Assembly: GCA_046350655.1 (NCBI GenBank)
Contig: JAXMAB010000010.1
Coordinates: 1 to 64,000, forward strand
DNA from: JAEUHO01 sp046350655
GTDB lineage: Bacteria > Planctomycetota > PLA2 > JAEUHO01
Length of the DNA stretch: 64,000 nt
Reading direction: 5' to 3'
Shown: positions 60,602-64,000 of the stretch, in pieces
Numbering within the stretch: position 1 is the stretch's first letter
Layout of the letters: the number at the start of each line of letters is the position of its first letter
Made by a program: the position numbers and the translations under genes
The notes under the pieces: model-generated
Database searches by the model: none
Told to the model about the DNA's origin: nothing
What the model saw: the letters and a program-made list of their open reading frames with translations, nothing else

Positions 60602-60988
60602 CTACCGCGCGGCGAGCGCGGTGGCGGTGTCGAACCACTCCTCGAAGGCGGCCACGCGGCCCCGTTCCACGCGGAAGTGGTGCATCCAGCGGACCGTGTA
60701 CGCGCGGCCGGAGCGGCGCCAGCGGCCCGTCTCGTGGCCGACGACGAACACGTCGTCGCCGGCCGCGAGGAGCCGGTCGACGCCGAACGCCTCGATGGCG
60801 ACGTTCGTCGCGATCGCGCCGAGGAACTGCTGGAGGCCGGCCACGCCGACGAACCGCCCGCCGTACGGGTGTTCGCTCGGCGCGTTCACGACCCACGTGG
60901 AGTCCGGCGCGGCCAGGGCCACGAGCGCGGGCCCGTCGCCGGCCCCGAACGCGGCATACACCTTCTGTACGACCTCGGTGGGGTTCAT
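60602..60988 (-). CDS. SnoaL-like / NTF2-fold protein
   Basis: 128 residues. VVQKVYAAFGAGDGPALVAL, FVGVAGLQQFL, and HHFRVERGRVAAFEEWFDT match the SnoaL-like cone fold (ketosteroid-isomerase superfamily). The ligand and any activity are unknown. ATG 60988 has GGGGAGG shortly upstream. Its upstream region holds the two 35-bp palindromes. Confidence 0.85.
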   Translation of the reverse strand: MNPTEVVQKVYAAFGAGDGPALVALAAPDSTWVVNAPSEHPYGGRFVGVAGLQQFLGAIATNVAIEAFGVDRLLAAGDDVFVVGHETGRWRRSGRAYTVRWMHHFRVERGRVAAFEEWFDTATALAAR

Positions 60989-61030
60989 CGCCCCACCGTA
61001 CTCCCCTCCCCGACGCCGAGACAACGGGGT

Positions 61031-61065
61031 CGTGGAACAACGGGGTCGTAGCCCTTTGTTCCACG
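61031..61065. repeat. 35-bp palindromic repeat, copy 1
   Basis: Starts CGTGGAACAA and ends TTGTTCCACG, its reverse complement, with an inner GGG/CCC. Ten bases before it, ACAACGGGGTCGT already appears once as a partial direct repeat. It lies 43 bp upstream of the SnoaL-like gene. Confidence 0.85.
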
Positions 61066-61106
61066 ATCGACGGCGGACGAACGGAGCCACAGCGGGTTAC
61101 GACGTT

Positions 61107-61141
61107 CGTGGAACAACGGGGTCGTAGCCCTTTGTTCCACG
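61107..61141. repeat. 35-bp palindromic repeat, copy 2
   Basis: Identical over all 35 bases to 61031-61065; starts 76 bp later, and 32 bp past the dnaE2 stop. The pair may be operators for the SnoaL-like gene or tandem terminators for dnaE2. Confidence 0.85.
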
Positions 61142-61173
61142 TGTCCGTCGTCTCGGCGTCGGCCCGGGGGGTG

Positions 61174-64000
61174 TCAGCGGAAGTCGCGGCTGGAGGTCGT
61201 CACGAGCGTCCGCAAAGGGATCAGGGCCCGCACCAGGAGGTGGACGACCACGCCGTCGCGTTCGACGGTGCCGGTCGCCACCAGCGCGCCCGCGTGCCGG
61301 GCCGCGGCGCGGTACCGGTCGTACACCGCGGGCCGCACGATCAGGTTCGCGATCCCGGTCTCGTCCTCGAGCGTCACGAACAGGATCCCGCTCGCCGTCG
61401 CGGGCCGCTGCCGCACCAGCACCAGGCCCGCCACCGCGGCCCGCGCGCCGTGGGGCGCGCCCTCGGGGTCCGCGAGCGTCGCCGCGGGCCGCACCCCGCG
61501 CGCGGTCAACACGTCGCGGACGAACGACAGCGGGTGCGCCTTCAACGAGAGGCCCGTCGTCCCGTAGTCCGCCACGACCTGCTCGGGCAGCGTCGCCACC
61601 GGCAGGGCGCCCCCCTCCCGGGCCTCGCGTCCCGCCCCCCCGACCGCGTCCTCGGTCGCGGCGCCCGCGGCGCCGGCGCCGAGCCCGTCGAAGAGCGGCA
61701 GCGTCTCGTCGCGGAGCGCCGACGCGTGCCAGAGCGCGAGCCGTCGCTCGAGCCCCATCGAGCCGAACGCGTCGGCCCGCGCGAGCGCGCGCAGGGCGCC
61801 CACGGGCACGCCCGCGCGCCGCCGCAGGTCGCCCATCGACGCGAAGGGCCCGTCGCGCCGCGCGTCGGCCACGGCGTCGGCGTGCACCTTCGGGAGCCCG
61901 CGCACGAGCCGCATCCCGAGCCGCAGCGCGGGCCCGCCCGACGGGCGCGGCTCGAGGCGGCAGTCCCAGCCGCTCGCGTCGACGTCGACCGGGCGCACCT
62001 CGACGCCGTGGGCGCGGGCGTCGCGCACCAGCTGCGACGGCGCGTAGAAGCCCATGGGCTGGCTGTCGAGGAGCGCGGCCGTGAACGCCGCGGGGTGGTG
62101 GCGCTTCAGCCACGCCGACACGTACACGATCAACGCGAACGACGCCGCGTGCGACTCGGGGAAGCCGTACTCCGAGAAGCCGTGGATCTGGCGCAGCACG
62201 CGGTCGGCGAACTCGCGCGGGTACCCGCGCTCCACCATCCCCGCGACGAGCCGCCCGCCGAGCAGCTCGAGGTCGCGGCCCTTGCGCTTCCACGCCGCCA
62301 TCGCGCGCCGCAGCCGGTCGGCCTCGCCGGGCGTGAACCCCGCCGCGACGATCGCGAGCGCCATCGCCTGCTCCTGGAAGAGCGGCACGCCGAGCGTGCG
62401 CCCGAGCACCTTCTCGACGGCCGCGCTCGGGTACGAGACGGGCTCCTCGCCGCGCCGCCGCCGCAGGTAGGGGTGCACCATGTCGCCCTGGATGGGCCCG
62501 GGCCGCACGATCGCGACCTCGATGGCGAGGTCGTAGAGCGTGCGCGGCTTCAGCCGCGGCAGCATCGACATCTGCGCGCGCGACTCCACCTGGAACACGC
62601 CCACGGTGTCGGCTGCGCACAACATGTCGTAGACCGCCGGGTCCTCGGGCGGCACGTTGTGCAGCGCGAGCGCGCCGAACGCCTCGGTCCCGGGCGTCAC
62701 GCCCTCGAGCGGCGCGTCGCCGCGCGCGCCCTCGACGTGGGCGAACGCCTTGCGCACCGCCGTCAGCATCCCGAGGCCGAGCACGTCCACCTTCAGGATG
62801 CCGAGCGCCTCGATGTCGTCCTTGTCCCACTCGATGACCGACCGGTTCGGCATGGCCGCGTCCTCGAGCGGCACCGTCTCGCACAGCGCCCCGCGCGTGA
62901 TCACGAACCCGCCGACGTGCTGGCTGCGGTGCCGCGGGAACCCCAGCAGCTCCTTCGCGAGCGTCAGGAACCGGGCCATCGCCGGCGCCCGCGGGTCGAG
63001 GCCCGCCGCGACCGCGAGGTCGTCGCCCTCGATCGCGTCCGACCAGCCGTCCACGGCCTTCGCGAGCCGCTCCACCGCGTCGGTCGAGAAGCCCAGCGCC
63101 TTCCCCACGTCGCGCACCGCGCTGCGCCCGCGGTACGAGATCATCTCGGCGGTGAGCGCCGCGCGGTCGCGCCCCCAGCGCGCGTACACGTGCTGGATCA
63201 CCTCCTCGCGCCGCTCGTGCTCGAAGTCGATGTCGATGTCCGGCGGCTCGCCGCGCTCCTTCGACACGAACCGCTCGAACAACATGTCGAGCCGGGCCGG
63301 GTCGAGCGCCGTGATGCCGAGGCAGTAGCAGACCGCCGAGTTCGCCGCGGCCCCGCGCCCCTGGCACAGGATCCCCCGCGACCGCGCGAAGGCCACGAGT
63401 TCGTGCACCGTGAGGAAGTACGGCTCGTAGCGCAGGTCCGCGATCACCGCGAGCTCGTGCTCGAGCACGGCCCGCACGCGGTCGGGCACGCCGCGCGGGT
63501 ACCGCCGCGCCGCGCCCTCGTGGGTCAGCGCGCGCAGGTGCGCCGTCGGCGGCACGCCCGGCGGGCACGTCTCGTCGGGGTATTCGTACCGCAGCGACGC
63601 CAGCGAGAACGCCGCCGCCCGCCGCGCGACGTCGACGCTCCGCGCGAGCGCCTCGGGCGCGCGCGCGAACCGCGCCGCCATCTCCGCCGGGTCCTTCAGC
63701 CGCCGCTCCGCGTTCGGGAACAGCCGGAACCCCGCCTCCGCCACCGTCGTCCCCGCGCGCACCGCCACCAGCACGTCGTGCAGCGGCCGCCGCGCCGCGT
63801 CGTGGTAGTGCACGTCGTTCACCGCCACCAGCGGCACGCCCGTCTCCGCCGCGAGGCCCTTCGCCCGCCGCAGCCGGCCGGCGTCGTCCTGGCCGGCGTG
63901 CAACGCGACGCCGAGCGAGAGCCGGTCGTCGTCGAACGCCGCGTGCAGCCGCGTCACCGTCGAGAGGAAGGCCGCGTCCGGGTCCGGCGGCGCCACGGCC
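61174..64000 (-). CDS. dnaE2: error-prone DNA polymerase DnaE2 (ImuC), 5' end cut by the window edge
   Basis: About 942 codons visible; the N-terminal part of the PHP domain lies beyond 64000. Seen are the end of PHP (VPLVAVNDVHYHDAARRPLHDVL), GILCQGRGAAANSAVCYCLG, the catalytic PDIDIDFEHERR, KVDVLGLGML, HGFSEYGFPESHAASFA, an OB-fold domain (VAGLVLVRQRPATASG) and the family-typical end SRDFR. DnaE2 acts with ImuA/ImuB in SOS mutagenic translesion synthesis; these may be beyond the right edge. A GGGCCTCGCGTCCC repeat variant lies in a linker-coding part (about 61618-61631). Confidence 0.95.
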   Translation of the reverse strand, partial: AVAPPDPDAAFLSTVTRLHAAFDDDRLSLGVALHAGQDDAGRLRRAKGLAAETGVPLVAVNDVHYHDAARRPLHDVLVAVRAGTTVAEAGFRLFPNAERRLKDPAEMAARFARAPEALARSVDVARRAAAFSLASLRYEYPDETCPPGVPPTAHLRALTHEGAARRYPRGVPDRVRAVLEHELAVIADLRYEPYFLTVHELVAFARSRGILCQGRGAAANSAVCYCLGITALDPARLDMLFERFVSKERGEPPDIDIDFEHERREEVIQHVYARWGRDRAALTAEMISYRGRSAVRDVGKALGFSTDAVERLAKAVDGWSDAIEGDDLAVAAGLDPRAPAMARFLTLAKELLGFPRHRSQHVGGFVITRGALCETVPLEDAAMPNRSVIEWDKDDIEALGILKVDVLGLGMLTAVRKAFAHVEGARGDAPLEGVTPGTEAFGALALHNVPPEDPAVYDMLCAADTVGVFQVESRAQMSMLPRLKPRTLYDLAIEVAIVRPGPIQGDMVHPYLRRRRGEEPVSYPSAAVEKVLGRTLGVPLFQEQAMALAIVAAGFTPGEADRLRRAMAAWKRKGRDLELLGGRLVAGMVERGYPREFADRVLRQIHGFSEYGFPESHAASFALIVYVSAWLKRHHPAAFTAALLDSQPMGFYAPSQLVRDARAHGVEVRPVDVDASGWDCRLEPRPSGGPALRLGMRLVRGLPKVHADAVADARRDGPFASMGDLRRRAGVPVGALRALARADAFGSMGLERRLALWHASALRDETLPLFDGLGAGAAGAATEDAVGGAGREAREGGALPVATLPEQVVADYGTTGLSLKAHPLSFVRDVLTARGVRPAATLADPEGAPHGARAAVAGLVLVRQRPATASGILFVTLEDETGIANLIVRPAVYDRYRAAARHAGALVATGTVERDGVVVHLLVRALIPLRTLVTTSSRDFR

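Noticed and set aside
61031..61141. LexA/SOS box for dnaE2
   Set aside because: The palindromes are downstream of dnaE2 and do not fit GAACN4GTTC or GTTCN7GTTC cleanly. The dnaE2 promoter would lie beyond 64000.

Overview
The window is very GC-rich (by eye well above 70 %), rich in GTG starts and in 4-bp ATGA/GTGA gene overlaps. It carries 48 genes that I support, plus one cut by the right edge. It looks like the origin-proximal part of a bacterial chromosome: dnaA, dnaN, a dciA-type helicase-loader gene and gyrB sit together, with parB about 14 kb and rpmH about 27 kb further on. KdsC, LptC-like and TatA-like genes point to a Gram-negative (LPS-type) envelope. The mix of bacillithiol genes, DUF2203, SUMF1-like, HEAT-repeat and GATase-like membrane proteins, and the high GC, recalls Planctomycetota or another little-cultured high-GC didermic phylum. 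That placement is inference. I see no rRNA, tRNA, CRISPR array, transposase or phage gene.

Layout. 0.1-5.6 kb (minus): membrane nucleotide cyclase, universal stress protein, an unusual ScpA-Fmt fusion and an M50 protease. 5.7-10 kb (plus): kdsC, a large LptC/OstA-like envelope gene and tatA, the last two with apparent frameshifts in Ala/Pro linkers. 10.1-17.1 kb (minus): a stand-alone MshEN-type protein and the replication block dnaA-[candidate oriC]-dnaN-dciA-gyrB, without recF. 17.3-26.5 kb: cysteine desulfurase (minus), then trpG/pabA, pyrF, methyltransferase, bshC, bshB1, bshA, a sigma-70 factor and hemW (plus). 26.5-32.3 kb: unknown winged-helix-like protein, a helical protein ending in an HPr-like domain, JAMM protease, phosphoesterase, a small membrane protein and parB with four identical parS-like palindromes.

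32.8-38.6 kb: membrane-anchored cyclophilin, acyl-CoA dehydrogenase, DUF2203, SUMF1-like protein, rsmH. 38.6-44.1 kb: UbiA prenyltransferase, a GATase-like/membrane/J-domain gene trio, rpmH (41 codons). 44.4-52 kb: Tat-targeted aldo/keto reductase, FNT channel, P2-type ATPase, YgiQ radical SAM protein, GATase-like protein. 52-61 kb: secreted HEAT-repeat protein, NAD(P)HX dehydratase, phosphoesterase, class 3 asparaginase, bifunctional nuclease-domain protein, transglutaminase, SnoaL-like protein. The window ends inside dnaE2.

The most notable points are the GC-rich parS-like cluster at parB, the ScpA-Fmt fusion, the HPr-tailed helical protein, the bshC-bshB1-bshA operon, two identical 35-bp palindromes beside dnaE2, and a dispersed 15-bp repeat (GGGACCGCGAGGCCC type) found in spacers and in linker-coding parts of genes.
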